From Ketobacter sp963922875 (GTDB lineage: Bacteria > Pseudomonadota > Gammaproteobacteria > Pseudomonadales > Ketobacteraceae): DNA of 64,000 bases. Shown here one piece after another: positions 1-8,462 of this stretch. The notes beneath the pieces were generated by a model. It saw only the letters and a list, made by a program, of their open reading frames with translations, had not been told where the DNA came from and did no database searches. The DNA is taken from assembly GCA_963922875.1 (NCBI GenBank), contig CAWUJH010000005.1:62001-126000 (forward strand), written 5' to 3'. How positions within the stretch are numbered: position 1 is the first letter of the stretch; each line of letters starts with the position of its first letter. A program made the translations under genes and the position numbers.

Positions 1-581
1 GGACTTCAACTATAAATACGGATCGTAGAATTCGCTATACAGCGGCAGGTACCACGCTAGATACCTTGGCTCGCGGCGATACAACGGGAGATCAATGGTT
101 TGCCAGCGCGACCGCTTATTACGAGATGGCTTTTGGTGCGCTGGGTGTAACACCCTTTGTTGCCTTTGATTTTCTTGACAGCCAAATTGATGGCTATAGC
201 GAGTCCAACGCGGCTGGGCTTGAGCAAACCATACGTGATCGCAGTGTGGAGTCTATGGTGTTTTCCATTGGCGCACGAGCGAGTTATGCTTTCAGCTTTG
301 CTTGGGGAGTGTTGATGCCGCATTGCGCATTAACCTTCGAGCAGGAGTCCAAAGATGAACGTAAACCCGCGGTGTCGAGCTTTCTGTTCGATCCAGATTC
401 CCTGGTGTTTGATATAAGTCTAGATGATGCTGATACCTCATATTTTGAGGCAAATGTGGGAGCTTCTGCCGTACTACCTTTGGGTATTTCCTTATTTATT
501 GATTATCAACAGCTTTTCGCGTATAAAAATTACGACGCCAGTCAGTTGACATTCGGGGGGCGCTGGGAAGTAGAATTTTAA
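1..581 (+). CDS. Autotransporter beta-barrel domain protein, C-terminal part
   Basis: The reading frame is open from the left edge of the window, so this is only the 3' end of a larger gene. The visible part (about 190 residues) has alternating aromatic/hydrophobic strands and ends in ...GGRWEVEF, a terminal Phe preceded by alternating hydrophobic residues, as in the C-terminal strand of outer-membrane barrels read by the BAM complex. Pairs of strands separated by polar loops fit the family of 12-strand autotransporter translocators (PF03797 type). The passenger domain lies outside the window, so the exported function is unknown. A TTG at 66 lies inside the open frame and is not a real start. 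Confidence 0.7.
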   Translation, partial: TSTINTDRRIRYTAAGTTLDTLARGDTTGDQWFASATAYYEMAFGALGVTPFVAFDFLDSQIDGYSESNAAGLEQTIRDRSVESMVFSIGARASYAFSFAWGVLMPHCALTFEQESKDERKPAVSSFLFDPDSLVFDISLDDADTSYFEANVGASAVLPLGISLFIDYQQLFAYKNYDASQLTFGGRWEVEF

Positions 582-639
582 GGCAAATATTGCCACTCGC
601 AGCGCTCGCACCAGAAGTACTCGCTACAATAGTTATACA

Positions 640-671
640 ACGTCACTATACTCAAACGTCACTTTACTCAA
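640..671 (+). repeat. Tandem 16-bp direct repeat upstream of the DUF2959 gene
   Basis: Two adjacent 16-bp units, 640-655 and 656-671, have the form acgtcactWtactcaa and differ at one base. They end just before the Shine-Dalgarno-like AAGGT of the next gene. This may be a small slippage duplication or a doubled regulatory half-site. The function is unknown. Confidence 0.5.
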
Positions 672-681
672 AGGTATTCGA

Positions 682-1347
682 ATGTGGGATTCTAGAATTA
701 TGCTATCACGCACTTTTATATTGGTGTTTTTGAGTTTCACATTAAGCGCATGTCAAAGTGCATATTATGGTGCAATGGAAAAAGTAGGTTATCATAAGCG
801 GGATATCATGATTGATAGAATCGAGTCGGTGCAAGATTCTCAATCAGATGCGAAAGAGCAATTTGCATCGGCGTTGGACCAATATCGCGCGCTGGTGAAA
901 GTCGAGGATCAGGATCTTGTCGACCAGTATGAGAAGTTAAACGACGAATTTGAAGACAGTAAATCTGCAGCCGAAACGGTGTCAAATCGTATTGCGGCGG
1001 TAGAGTCGGTATCAGAGGCGTTATTTGAAGAATGGAACGAAGAATTGTCTTTATATAGTGATCCCAAGCTGAAGCAACAAAGCGCGGTGAAACTGAAAGA
1101 CACAAAGCAGAAATATAAATACCTTATCCAATCCATGAAAAAGGCAGAAGCCAGTATGCAACCGGTATTGGCCACCATGCAAGATCAAGTGCTGTATTTA
1201 AAACATAACTTGAACGCACAAGCGATAGACTCCCTTAAAGGAGAGTTGGTAAGCATTGAAAGCAATGTTGCTCAACTGATTGATCAAATGGAGAAATCCA
1301 TTGCTGAGTCACAAGCATTCGTTACGGACTTAAAGCAGTCACGCTGA
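682..1347 (+). CDS. DUF2959 family lipoprotein
   Basis: A 221-residue protein with a short charged N-terminus, a hydrophobic segment and a lipobox (LSAC, Cys at about residue 24), so probably a lipid-anchored periplasmic protein. The rest is strongly helical and charged with long coiled-coil stretches (for example the DSQSDAKEQFASALDQYRAL region), as in the DUF2959 family of gammaproteobacterial lipoproteins, whose role is not known. The start at 682 is preferred because AAGGT lies about 6 nt upstream; an in-frame ATG at 700 has no such site. It stands alone between the autotransporter gene and the PilZ gene. Confidence 0.75.
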   Translation: MWDSRIMLSRTFILVFLSFTLSACQSAYYGAMEKVGYHKRDIMIDRIESVQDSQSDAKEQFASALDQYRALVKVEDQDLVDQYEKLNDEFEDSKSAAETVSNRIAAVESVSEALFEEWNEELSLYSDPKLKQQSAVKLKDTKQKYKYLIQSMKKAEASMQPVLATMQDQVLYLKHNLNAQAIDSLKGELVSIESNVAQLIDQMEKSIAESQAFVTDLKQSR

Positions 1348-1461
1348 GCATCAGTGGGTTATTGTGACTTATTTACCTTGCAAACTTCGCTAGTCTGGCT
1401 TAAAACTTAAACAATTTACTTATGCCGAAGTGGGTTGCCTATGGAGTATGGCCCTGGCTAA

Positions 1462-3369
1462 ATGGCATGGAGCATTTTGCGAATGGGGTTCTTCGAAGAT
1501 AGCGCACTGGTAAAAGTGTTGTTGGACTGGCTGGTTAGTGTATTTGTTCTGTTTTATATCTTTGGTTCTCGTTTTAATCACTGGCCTGAAACTGAAGCTG
1601 CTGCGCTTAGTGGTAGTCCCAGAGATTATATCTCCAGGTTTCGTTATTACTGTTTTTGCCTGGTGTACATGGCCACCTATGCTGTGGCGGCGCTCGTGTT
1701 AAAGAATTTCCCTCAATTACTGGCTCTGCTTCCCGATTCGGTATTAGAACCTTTAGGTTTGGTTTCAACAGCAGATTCTGCCAATGCATCAACCATGGGA
1801 TCCATGTTGGCGTTTTATTTTCCTTACGTGCTTATCTGTGCGATTGCTGTGACCAATTGGAAGCCGATCAGAGGTCATGATGAACGCTGGCGTGCAATAT
1901 TACACGACTGGGCCCGAATCCCTCGGGATGTGGAAGAACTTATCTTGAGCGTTTCCACCTACACCAGTTTCTTTCCTGTCGCTGGCTTTAAGCCTCAGCT
2001 GGAAGCGAAGTTAGTAACCCAAAATGGTACTCAGTTAGGGGGCCAAACCTTACACCAGTTTTGGTTGTCTCAATATGATGAGATGGAATCCCTTCGATCG
2101 GACAATAGTGTGAACTGGCTGTATTTAAAGGCCGTTTGTCTGGCGATTTTGGTACGTAATGTCTGTAGCGAATTACGCTTGAAGGACATCGGAAATCAGG
2201 AGGACCGTTTACAAGAGCTGGGTGCTATTTTGCCATTCAAAGCAGCCGATGCTCCAGAAGTCAAAGCTTACAGTGCTGAACTCGAAAGCATGTCTGCTTA
2301 CTTTGTTGAAGGTCTCTGCAAACACTTGGTACGAAAATACAGCGATCGTGAAGATCAATTCAGCGCCTTGCGCAACATGGGTTTTAAAGTTGATCGAGTG
2401 GATATTGTGGATCCTAAAATCAAGGAAGCTGTGGTGTGGTGCCTGATCGCTGTATTTGCTATTTCATGCTCTTATGTGTCTTCTCTGCTTTATGTAATTG
2501 ATCAGGTACGGCCAGTTGATTATTTCACTTTTGCGCGCTTTGTGCAGTGGGAAAGTGCGAGCTTTGTGTGCTTTTCTATCGCGATCCTGGTGGGTTTTTT
2601 TATGAAGAGCGTACCCAAAGGAACAGGCACGTCATCGGTTTTGTTGTATTTTTCTACACTACTGGTGTCAATGCTTGGGTCCTATATTTATTTTCGGATT
2701 GCTCAGGATCTTGGGCAGTCAAGTATGGGTAAGCCTTGGGCGCGGATCGCTTTATCTTTGTCCTTTGCCAGCTTGTCGTTGGTTGTGCTCAGTGCCCTGC
2801 AGAGAGTCAGTCACGATGTCCGAGATGTGGTTCAGTTTTCCATGATTCAAGGCGTAGTGTTGGGTGTAATTATGTTGCTGTTGCAAATTGCCATATCCTT
2901 GAGTTTTCGGTGGGACGTCTACGCGCCGTTAACGCTTGGGGAATGGCTGTCTGGAAGTAACGGCTATTTATTAAAAGTGGGATTTGTAGGCTTTTGGAAA
3001 GGTTTCTTCTTGGCTTTTGTCGTGAGCTTTGCTATTCAAGAAGTGTATCGTCGTCAATTATTGTCTACGTTGCGGAAAAATCCGCGTGCAGAAATGAATC
3101 TGTTAGTAACAATGAATCTGCAAAGTCGTGACTATATTGCCAGTACCAAAGATATTTCAAAGTATGGTTTAAAACTGCAAACTCGACATCGCTTGCAACC
3201 CAATCAAGTGATTCCGCTAACTTCCCGCGCATTAGGGGAGTTTGACGCGGTGGTGCGCTGGAGCAAGCGTACCTGGATGGGAGGCTTTACTGTAGGTTTA
3301 GAAATTACAGAGGATATCCCCATGCTGCAAAGCTATTTGCGATCGCAATATGGGGAATTTTATGCCTAA
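1462..3369 (+). CDS. Multi-pass membrane protein with C-terminal PilZ-like domain
   Basis: A 635-residue protein. Membrane segments occur near the N-terminus (about residues 15-35, 60-80 and 110-130), followed by a cytoplasmic helical region (about 140-320), then a second block of about six membrane segments (about 325-530). The last 100 residues (KNPRAEMNL... to ...VGLEITED) have the beta-rich pattern of a PilZ domain, including a G-L-K-L strand and a G-x-F-x-V-G-L-E-I-like end. An inherited RxxxR c-di-GMP motif is only partly recognisable, so binding of c-di-GMP is an inference. The gene ends 4 nt inside the convergent ygiQ-like gene. The family is not otherwise recognised. A later start at 1483 is possible because neither start has a strong ribosome site. 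Confidence 0.6.
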   Translation: MAWSILRMGFFEDSALVKVLLDWLVSVFVLFYIFGSRFNHWPETEAAALSGSPRDYISRFRYYCFCLVYMATYAVAALVLKNFPQLLALLPDSVLEPLGLVSTADSANASTMGSMLAFYFPYVLICAIAVTNWKPIRGHDERWRAILHDWARIPRDVEELILSVSTYTSFFPVAGFKPQLEAKLVTQNGTQLGGQTLHQFWLSQYDEMESLRSDNSVNWLYLKAVCLAILVRNVCSELRLKDIGNQEDRLQELGAILPFKAADAPEVKAYSAELESMSAYFVEGLCKHLVRKYSDREDQFSALRNMGFKVDRVDIVDPKIKEAVVWCLIAVFAISCSYVSSLLYVIDQVRPVDYFTFARFVQWESASFVCFSIAILVGFFMKSVPKGTGTSSVLLYFSTLLVSMLGSYIYFRIAQDLGQSSMGKPWARIALSLSFASLSLVVLSALQRVSHDVRDVVQFSMIQGVVLGVIMLLLQIAISLSFRWDVYAPLTLGEWLSGSNGYLLKVGFVGFWKGFFLAFVVSFAIQEVYRRQLLSTLRKNPRAEMNLLVTMNLQSRDYIASTKDISKYGLKLQTRHRLQPNQVIPLTSRALGEFDAVVRWSKRTWMGGFTVGLEITEDIPMLQSYLRSQYGEFYA

Positions 3370-5564
3370 CTTCGGGGCTTGACTTTCTTGGCCGAGCTCT
3401 TGCCTGCATTGCGGCTTCTTTTAGGGTTGCCTGAGCGCGGTGGTAAGCCGGTATGCTGGGTTAACACTTTACCACGACGCACACCGTTATTGTTTTGTTT
3501 GGCGGATTTGTGATTGGCTGGTTGAGTAGGGGGCACCAGATGTTTTTTACCAAAACCAATCAAATGGGCTTTGCCCATGCGCTTAAGTGCTTCTCGTAGC
3601 AATGGCCAATTATCCGGATCATGATAACGCAGAAAGGCTTTGTGCAGGCGGCGTTGTCGTTCGCCTTTGGGAATAAACACTTTATCGGTTTTGTAATTCA
3701 CTCGATGGATCGGGTCCTTTTCCGTGTGGTACATGGTGGTTGCCATAGCCATAGGGGAAGGATAAAAGTTTTGTACCTGATCAGCTCTAAATCCGTTGCT
3801 CTTTAACCAGAAAGCCAGACTCAACATGTCTTCATCTGTAGTGCCAGGATGGGCAGCGATGAAATAAGGTATAAGATACTGTTCCTTGCCCGCTTCTTTG
3901 GAGTAACGGTCAAACATTTCCTTAAATTGATCGTAGGCACCCATGCCGGGTTTCATCATCTTCGATAAGGGGCCGCTTTCTGTGTGTTCTGGCGCAATTT
4001 TCAAGTAGCCGCCCACATGATGGGTGACCAGTTCTTTTACATATTCCGGGTCTAAAATTGCTAGGTCATAGCGTAGGCCGGAGGCGATCATAATGCGTTT
4101 AATGCCGGGAAGATTACGGGCTCTACGATAAAGTTGAGTTGTTGGGCTTTGATCTGTCACCAGGTTTTTGCAAATGGTGGGGAAAACACAGGACAAACGC
4201 CGACAATTCGCATGAATCTCTTCACTGACACAATTCAGTTGGTACATGTTGGCGGTGGGGCCGCCTAAATCAGAAATGGTGCCAGTGAACCCTGGTGTGA
4301 CATCACGGATTTTTTCAATTTCCCGAATAACCGAGTCTTCGGAGCGGCTTTGAATTACACGCCCTTCATGCTCTGTGATAGAGCAAAAAGAACAGCCACC
4401 AAAGCAACCGCGCATAATATTCACCGAAAAACGAATCATTTCATAAGCGGGGATGCGTGCATCCCCGTAAGCGGGGTGAGGGATGCGTTGGTAAGGTAGT
4501 TCAAACACTTCATCCAACTCTTGAGTGGACAAAGGGTGCGGCGGTGGATTAACCCACAGATAACGATTGCCGTGCTTCTGCACCAAGGTTCTGGCATTGG
4601 AGGGATTGGTTTCCAAATGGAGAACCCGTGATGTATGGGCGTACAAAACCGGATCTTTGCTGACTTTCTCGAACGAAGGTAAGAGAACATATTGTTGTTT
4701 GACACCAGCCGCTGGGCGAATGTGAATAACTTGCGGCGCATCTTTAACGTTGTTTTCACCGGTGGCACAGGGAGCTTCCAATGCCTCGTTAGTGGTTTCC
4801 CAATGATAAGGGTTGTAGTGTGGATCTACGGGACCAGGACGATCAATACGAGTGGAATCTTTTACTTCCCAGGTTGATGGTAATTCATTGACAGCACAGG
4901 CGGTACCGCGAATATCCAGAATGTCTTTCATGACTTCGCCTGCCGCTACCCGGTGAGCAATTTCAACCACGGCTCGTTCCGCGTTGCCATAAACGAGCAA
5001 GTCGGCTTTTGAGTCCACCAATACCGAGCGTCTTACTTTATTTGACCAATAATCATAATGGGCAATACGTCTTAGGCTGGCTTCAATACCTCCAATTAAA
5101 ACCGGCGTGTCCTTGAATGCTTCGCGGCAGCGTTGCGAATAGATTAAGACGGCTCGATCCGGTCTTTTACCCCCTTCATTATTGGGGGTATAAGCATCAT
5201 CATGGCGAATTTTTAAATCAGCGGTATACCGATTTATCATTGAATCCATATTGCCAGCTGAGACGGCGAAGAAAAGATTGGGTTTGCCGAGAACTCTAAA
5301 AGCTTCAGCATTTTGCCAGTCCGGCTGTGCAATAATACCCACACGAAAACCTTGTGATTCCAGCAGGCGACCAATAACAGCCATGCCAAAACTGGGGTGA
5401 TCGACGTAAGCATCGCCACTAATGATTATAATGTCGCAACTGTCCCAGCCCAGAGTATCCATTTCGGCTCTAGACATGGGCAAAAACGGTGCTGTACCGT
5501 AGCACTCGGCCCAATAGCGGTGGTAGGAAAATAGCGGCTTTGCGGCTGACATGGATGAATCCAT
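3366..5564 (-). CDS. ygiQ: YgiQ-family radical SAM protein
   Basis: A 732-residue protein with the full architecture of the YgiQ (UPF0313) family. An N-terminal Rossmann-like region (SGDAYVDHPSFGMAVIGR) is followed by a radical SAM core with the cluster-binding motif CxxxCxxC at C387, C391 and C394, and a C-terminal region with the family motif LRADQVQ/NFYPSP-like sequence near residue 600. The last 60 residues are basic and low-complexity (many K, R, S), a common tail in this family. Members bind a 4Fe-4S cluster and S-adenosylmethionine; the substrate is not established. It is convergent with the PilZ gene (4-bp overlap) and appears monocistronic. Confidence 0.93.
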   Translation of the reverse strand: MDSSMSAAKPLFSYHRYWAECYGTAPFLPMSRAEMDTLGWDSCDIIIISGDAYVDHPSFGMAVIGRLLESQGFRVGIIAQPDWQNAEAFRVLGKPNLFFAVSAGNMDSMINRYTADLKIRHDDAYTPNNEGGKRPDRAVLIYSQRCREAFKDTPVLIGGIEASLRRIAHYDYWSNKVRRSVLVDSKADLLVYGNAERAVVEIAHRVAAGEVMKDILDIRGTACAVNELPSTWEVKDSTRIDRPGPVDPHYNPYHWETTNEALEAPCATGENNVKDAPQVIHIRPAAGVKQQYVLLPSFEKVSKDPVLYAHTSRVLHLETNPSNARTLVQKHGNRYLWVNPPPHPLSTQELDEVFELPYQRIPHPAYGDARIPAYEMIRFSVNIMRGCFGGCSFCSITEHEGRVIQSRSEDSVIREIEKIRDVTPGFTGTISDLGGPTANMYQLNCVSEEIHANCRRLSCVFPTICKNLVTDQSPTTQLYRRARNLPGIKRIMIASGLRYDLAILDPEYVKELVTHHVGGYLKIAPEHTESGPLSKMMKPGMGAYDQFKEMFDRYSKEAGKEQYLIPYFIAAHPGTTDEDMLSLAFWLKSNGFRADQVQNFYPSPMAMATTMYHTEKDPIHRVNYKTDKVFIPKGERQRRLHKAFLRYHDPDNWPLLREALKRMGKAHLIGFGKKHLVPPTQPANHKSAKQNNNGVRRGKVLTQHTGLPPRSGNPKRSRNAGKSSAKKVKPRS

Positions 5565-5614
5565 TGTAGTGAAAATCGAGGCGATTTTAGCGGAAACTGT
5601 TACTGATCACCAAC

Positions 5615-6079
5615 TCAGATAATACCAGCATCCAAGCTGGCGGCGATAGTTGCGCCAAGCTCCTGACACTGAACGATAAATTTCTCATTCCAATGGCCCT
5701 GGCAAACTAAAGGGTTTTGGACCGGCTTCCAGCGTAATCCTGTGCATATGCTCTCAACAGCCCGACAGGTACCGGTGCCATCATGACCGGCTCGAACGTA
5801 CAAGGCGTAGGGAAGTCCTTGTTTTATCTCTAAACACGGATAGTAAATGCGATCAAAAAAATCTTTTAGCGCGCCGCTCATGTAGCCGAGATTTTCCGTT
5901 GTCCCTAAAATGATAGCATCGGCTCGAAACACGTCGTCAACCACCGCTTCAAGAGGTGGCACGTACTTGCTAACCACGTTGTTCGTGTCAGCCGCTTCAC
6001 GGCAGCCCGCCAATAGGGCATCTACCAAAGCTTTCGTATTTTCTGAGGGCGCATGGGCCACAATGAGCAGGTTTTTCAT
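5615..6079 (-). CDS. Flavodoxin-fold (FMN-binding) reductase-like protein
   Basis: A 154-residue protein starting MKNLLIVAHAPSENTKALVDAL, where the strand plus APSENT phosphate loop is the FMN phosphate-binding pattern of flavodoxin-like folds. The segment ADAIILGTTENLGYMSGALKD matches the second flavin loop of NADPH-dependent FMN reductases and WrbA-like proteins. The length equals a single flavodoxin domain. The function is probably flavin-dependent electron transfer or quinone/nitro reduction in the cytoplasm, but no substrate can be named. A 16-bp perfect palindrome lies 70 nt upstream and may be its operator. Confidence 0.75.
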   Translation of the reverse strand: MKNLLIVAHAPSENTKALVDALLAGCREAADTNNVVSKYVPPLEAVVDDVFRADAIILGTTENLGYMSGALKDFFDRIYYPCLEIKQGLPYALYVRAGHDGTGTCRAVESICTGLRWKPVQNPLVCQGHWNEKFIVQCQELGATIAASLDAGII

Positions 6080-6149
6080 CGCTATTGTCCAACCTTACTG
6101 TGCAGCAAACAGAACTCCAAACTAACACGTTTGCTGCTGGATGAAAAAT

Positions 6150-6165
6150 GTTAGCAGTTGCTAAC
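6150..6165. promoter_or_regulatory. Perfect 16-bp palindrome, candidate operator
   Basis: GTTAGCAGTTGCTAAC consists of two 7-bp arms around a GT centre, a typical repressor dimer site. It lies 70 nt upstream of the flavodoxin-fold gene (leftward) and 220 nt upstream of the deacetylase-like gene (rightward). No regulator gene is adjacent. Apart from this I see nothing gene-like in 6080-6385. Confidence 0.4.
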
Positions 6166-6385
6166 GTGCAGCGTTGTATATTCCATCCAGTCCTATTACC
6201 CAAATGGTTCACACTTTAGTGACTTGAGTTTGAACATCAGGCCAAACAAGGCTAAAGTCGAGATAATAATCAGTGATTGCTGAATTCTTGAGTCCATGCC
6301 GTAATTTCCCTTGCTAGGAGACCACGATGGACTCAAAATACACCCAAAACGAAGTAGTGGGAATGTCAAGATGAGGAGCGAAGAA

Positions 6386-7276
6386 ATGCTGTCTTTCCGC
6401 GCCAAGGCGCTTAGCTCGATGTTTATATTTTTCGCATTATGCTCTAGTTCCTGGCTTAATGCCGCTGAGATAGTTCCGAAAAATTATAATAACTTGCCAG
6501 TGATCATCTTGAAGGTTGATGATTTAAAGAACTATAAGTTAGATGTTTTGACGCAACAAGAGGTCGCTTGGGATCGCTTCATCAGTTTTGTTAAGGCAAA
6601 TAAGATGAAAGCGAATGCGGGTGCTCTTGGTGATCAATTCGATACCTATAATGCGGTAGATGTGGAATTTTATGAAGATTTGAAAAGGGATTTCCTGGGA
6701 TCAGGGGTGATGGAACTGTTTAACCATAGTTTTTGCTTTTGCCCAGAGGCCTTCGATAGCGGCTCTAGTTACAGTTCGCAATATTCAGTTTTGAACAATA
6801 CGCAAGCTGCGGTGAAAAAAGCCATTGGTGTCACCATGATTGGTTTCGGTTCTGGTGGCAATAGAAAGACATCAGATACGGTCAAAGTGATGAATAGTCA
6901 CCCAGACATGAAGGTTTGGTTCTTTGGCCGTCCGGAAATGAACGGTATCGAATTAGATACGTCTAAGGTGCTCAACCTGTCTCGTGAATATCTCTACTCT
7001 GATATTGACGACATTACGTCGACTTCTGTGTTTCTTTCCAATTTTGAAAAGGTTAAGGGTAATCCTTTTATGGTTTATCAGGGACACCCTGGAAAGTGGA
7101 ATAATACGCAATTAAATAATTTTAAAAGTGCTATGAGTGCTTTATTGGCAAAGTATCCCAAACTTAAATTTATGACTATCTCAGAGTATTATAATTATGT
7201 GACGGGGGGGAGCGCTGCTCCTGTTGTGGCAAGTCCGCCTAATCCTCCCTCTAATATTGAAATCAAAGCATATTAA
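6386..7276 (+). CDS. Secreted polysaccharide-deacetylase-like protein
   Basis: The start at 6386 is chosen because GAGGAG lies at 6373-6378, seven bases upstream, and because it gives a normal signal peptide (MLSFRAKALSSMFIFF..., cleavage near SWLNAAE). The mature protein of about 270 residues shows VIILKVDDL (the D-D pair of NodB-like deacetylases), FNHSFCFCPE (an H-containing second motif) and a late beta/alpha region ending LMTISEYYN. This suggests a periplasmic or extracellular carbohydrate esterase 4-like enzyme, but the usual HxxxH metal motif is not clearly seen, so it may be divergent or inactive. A proline-rich tail follows. It faces the acetylation operon across a shared terminator. 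Confidence 0.5.
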   Translation: MLSFRAKALSSMFIFFALCSSSWLNAAEIVPKNYNNLPVIILKVDDLKNYKLDVLTQQEVAWDRFISFVKANKMKANAGALGDQFDTYNAVDVEFYEDLKRDFLGSGVMELFNHSFCFCPEAFDSGSSYSSQYSVLNNTQAAVKKAIGVTMIGFGSGGNRKTSDTVKVMNSHPDMKVWFFGRPEMNGIELDTSKVLNLSREYLYSDIDDITSTSVFLSNFEKVKGNPFMVYQGHPGKWNNTQLNNFKSAMSALLAKYPKLKFMTISEYYNYVTGGSAAPVVASPPNPPSNIEIKAY

Positions 7277-7329
7277 GAAAACAATAAAAAAGGCGGGACA
7301 CCCGCCTTTTTTATTGTTTTCTTAATATG
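7269..7329. terminator. Bidirectional rho-independent terminator (29-bp perfect stem)
   Basis: A perfect inverted repeat has arms 7269-7297 and 7301-7329 with an ACA loop. The core is a GGCGGG/CCCGCC hairpin flanked by six A and six T, so both strands have a U-tract. The left arm contains the stop codon of the deacetylase-like gene, and the right arm ends 10 nt before the stop of the convergent SGNH gene. Confidence 0.9.
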
Positions 7330-7338
7330 TGCAACTCT

Positions 7339-8451
7339 TTACTTTTTGCACCAGCCGTTTTCAATAATTGCCTGTGTCATTACTTTTGCCGCCACCTGGT
7401 TACCTTTAATATTCCAATGCCCCTGGCCTAAGTCATAATACATTCGCTGCCCCTTATCAGAGTACTCTTTGAATTGGAGGTAAGGCGATACCCGGTCGAC
7501 ATTGGCAATGGCGTCTAGATCAAGGTATTCGAAGGCGGAGTAAATGGCTGCCTTCTTTTTCCAATCCATAGGCACATCCATGAGTACCAGTTTTGCCCCA
7601 ATGCTCCGGGTAACGGAATCTACTTCGTTAATTAAGAGTTCGTCTAGTGGATCTGGGTATTCATTAGCAAAATCCGGAGGCAGTTTGTTATCGTTTTGCG
7701 CAACTTCCATCGTATCCTCTGACAGATCTTCTTCTGCTTCCAGGTTCTTAGAGTCACCTTTGGAACGAAGGCTTAAGAGCAGTTTTTTCGAAAACACAGC
7801 GGCACTTTCTCTTATTACACTATATAAATGGCTATTGCCTATTAACCATTCATAGCCTGGTATTTTCATTAGTCGTTCACGGACTTTTATTGCCGGTAAG
7901 TAAGTTTGGTTCTTTCTTGCCAGCTTACCGTCACTGACTTTGAAAAGGTTTGAGCGTTTATTATCTTTAGGGTCCGTTGAATGCCATTCCATGATCACTA
8001 AGTCGGGGTTGAAGGGCGCTCCTCTGCTTTGTAGCGTTATCAAGTGTTCTGCAGTACCAAAACCTGATACTGCCAGATTGACAGTTTCTGCAGGGATGCC
8101 TGCTGCTTGCAGATTATGTTCAACTAAATAGGCAAAACTGTTTTCCAGTGAAACCTCGTAACCCATCATAAAGGAGTCACCCATGGTGACTATACGACAA
8201 ACTCCTTCCGGTTTGGCTAGTGGAATTTCGCGATTGCTGCGGATGCCTTGGCTATTGATTCTAAATTCTACGTCAACTTCTGGGGTGTGCTGCCAATAGG
8301 TTGAATTGGGTATATTCATGCGGATACCATCACTGGAACCCTGGACATAGCGTGGCATCATGGGTTGTGGGTCCATAATGCGCATAAAAAACTCACCAAA
8401 TACTAACGCGTAGACAATGAATAGCGCAGCTTTTATACCTTTACTGAACAT
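7339..8451 (-). CDS. SGNH/GDSL-fold acyltransferase or esterase, membrane anchored
   Basis: A 370-residue protein with an N-terminal signal anchor (about residues 7-24). The block I motif is VTMGDSFMMGYEV with the nucleophile Ser at about residue 93. An N-x-SG-like stretch (NLAVSGFGT) gives block II, and the catalytic His sits in GQGHWNIKG near the C-terminus. The architecture resembles AlgJ/AlgX-like SGNH proteins that act with an MBOAT partner to put acetyl groups on exported polysaccharide in the periplasm. A good AGGAGAG ribosome site precedes the start, 11 nt after the end of the MBOAT gene, so the two are cotranscribed (MBOAT first). Confidence 0.75.
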   Translation of the reverse strand: MFSKGIKAALFIVYALVFGEFFMRIMDPQPMMPRYVQGSSDGIRMNIPNSTYWQHTPEVDVEFRINSQGIRSNREIPLAKPEGVCRIVTMGDSFMMGYEVSLENSFAYLVEHNLQAAGIPAETVNLAVSGFGTAEHLITLQSRGAPFNPDLVIMEWHSTDPKDNKRSNLFKVSDGKLARKNQTYLPAIKVRERLMKIPGYEWLIGNSHLYSVIRESAAVFSKKLLLSLRSKGDSKNLEAEEDLSEDTMEVAQNDNKLPPDFANEYPDPLDELLINEVDSVTRSIGAKLVLMDVPMDWKKKAAIYSAFEYLDLDAIANVDRVSPYLQFKEYSDKGQRMYYDLGQGHWNIKGNQVAAKVMTQAIIENGWCKK

Positions 8452-8462
8452 TCCCGTCTCTC

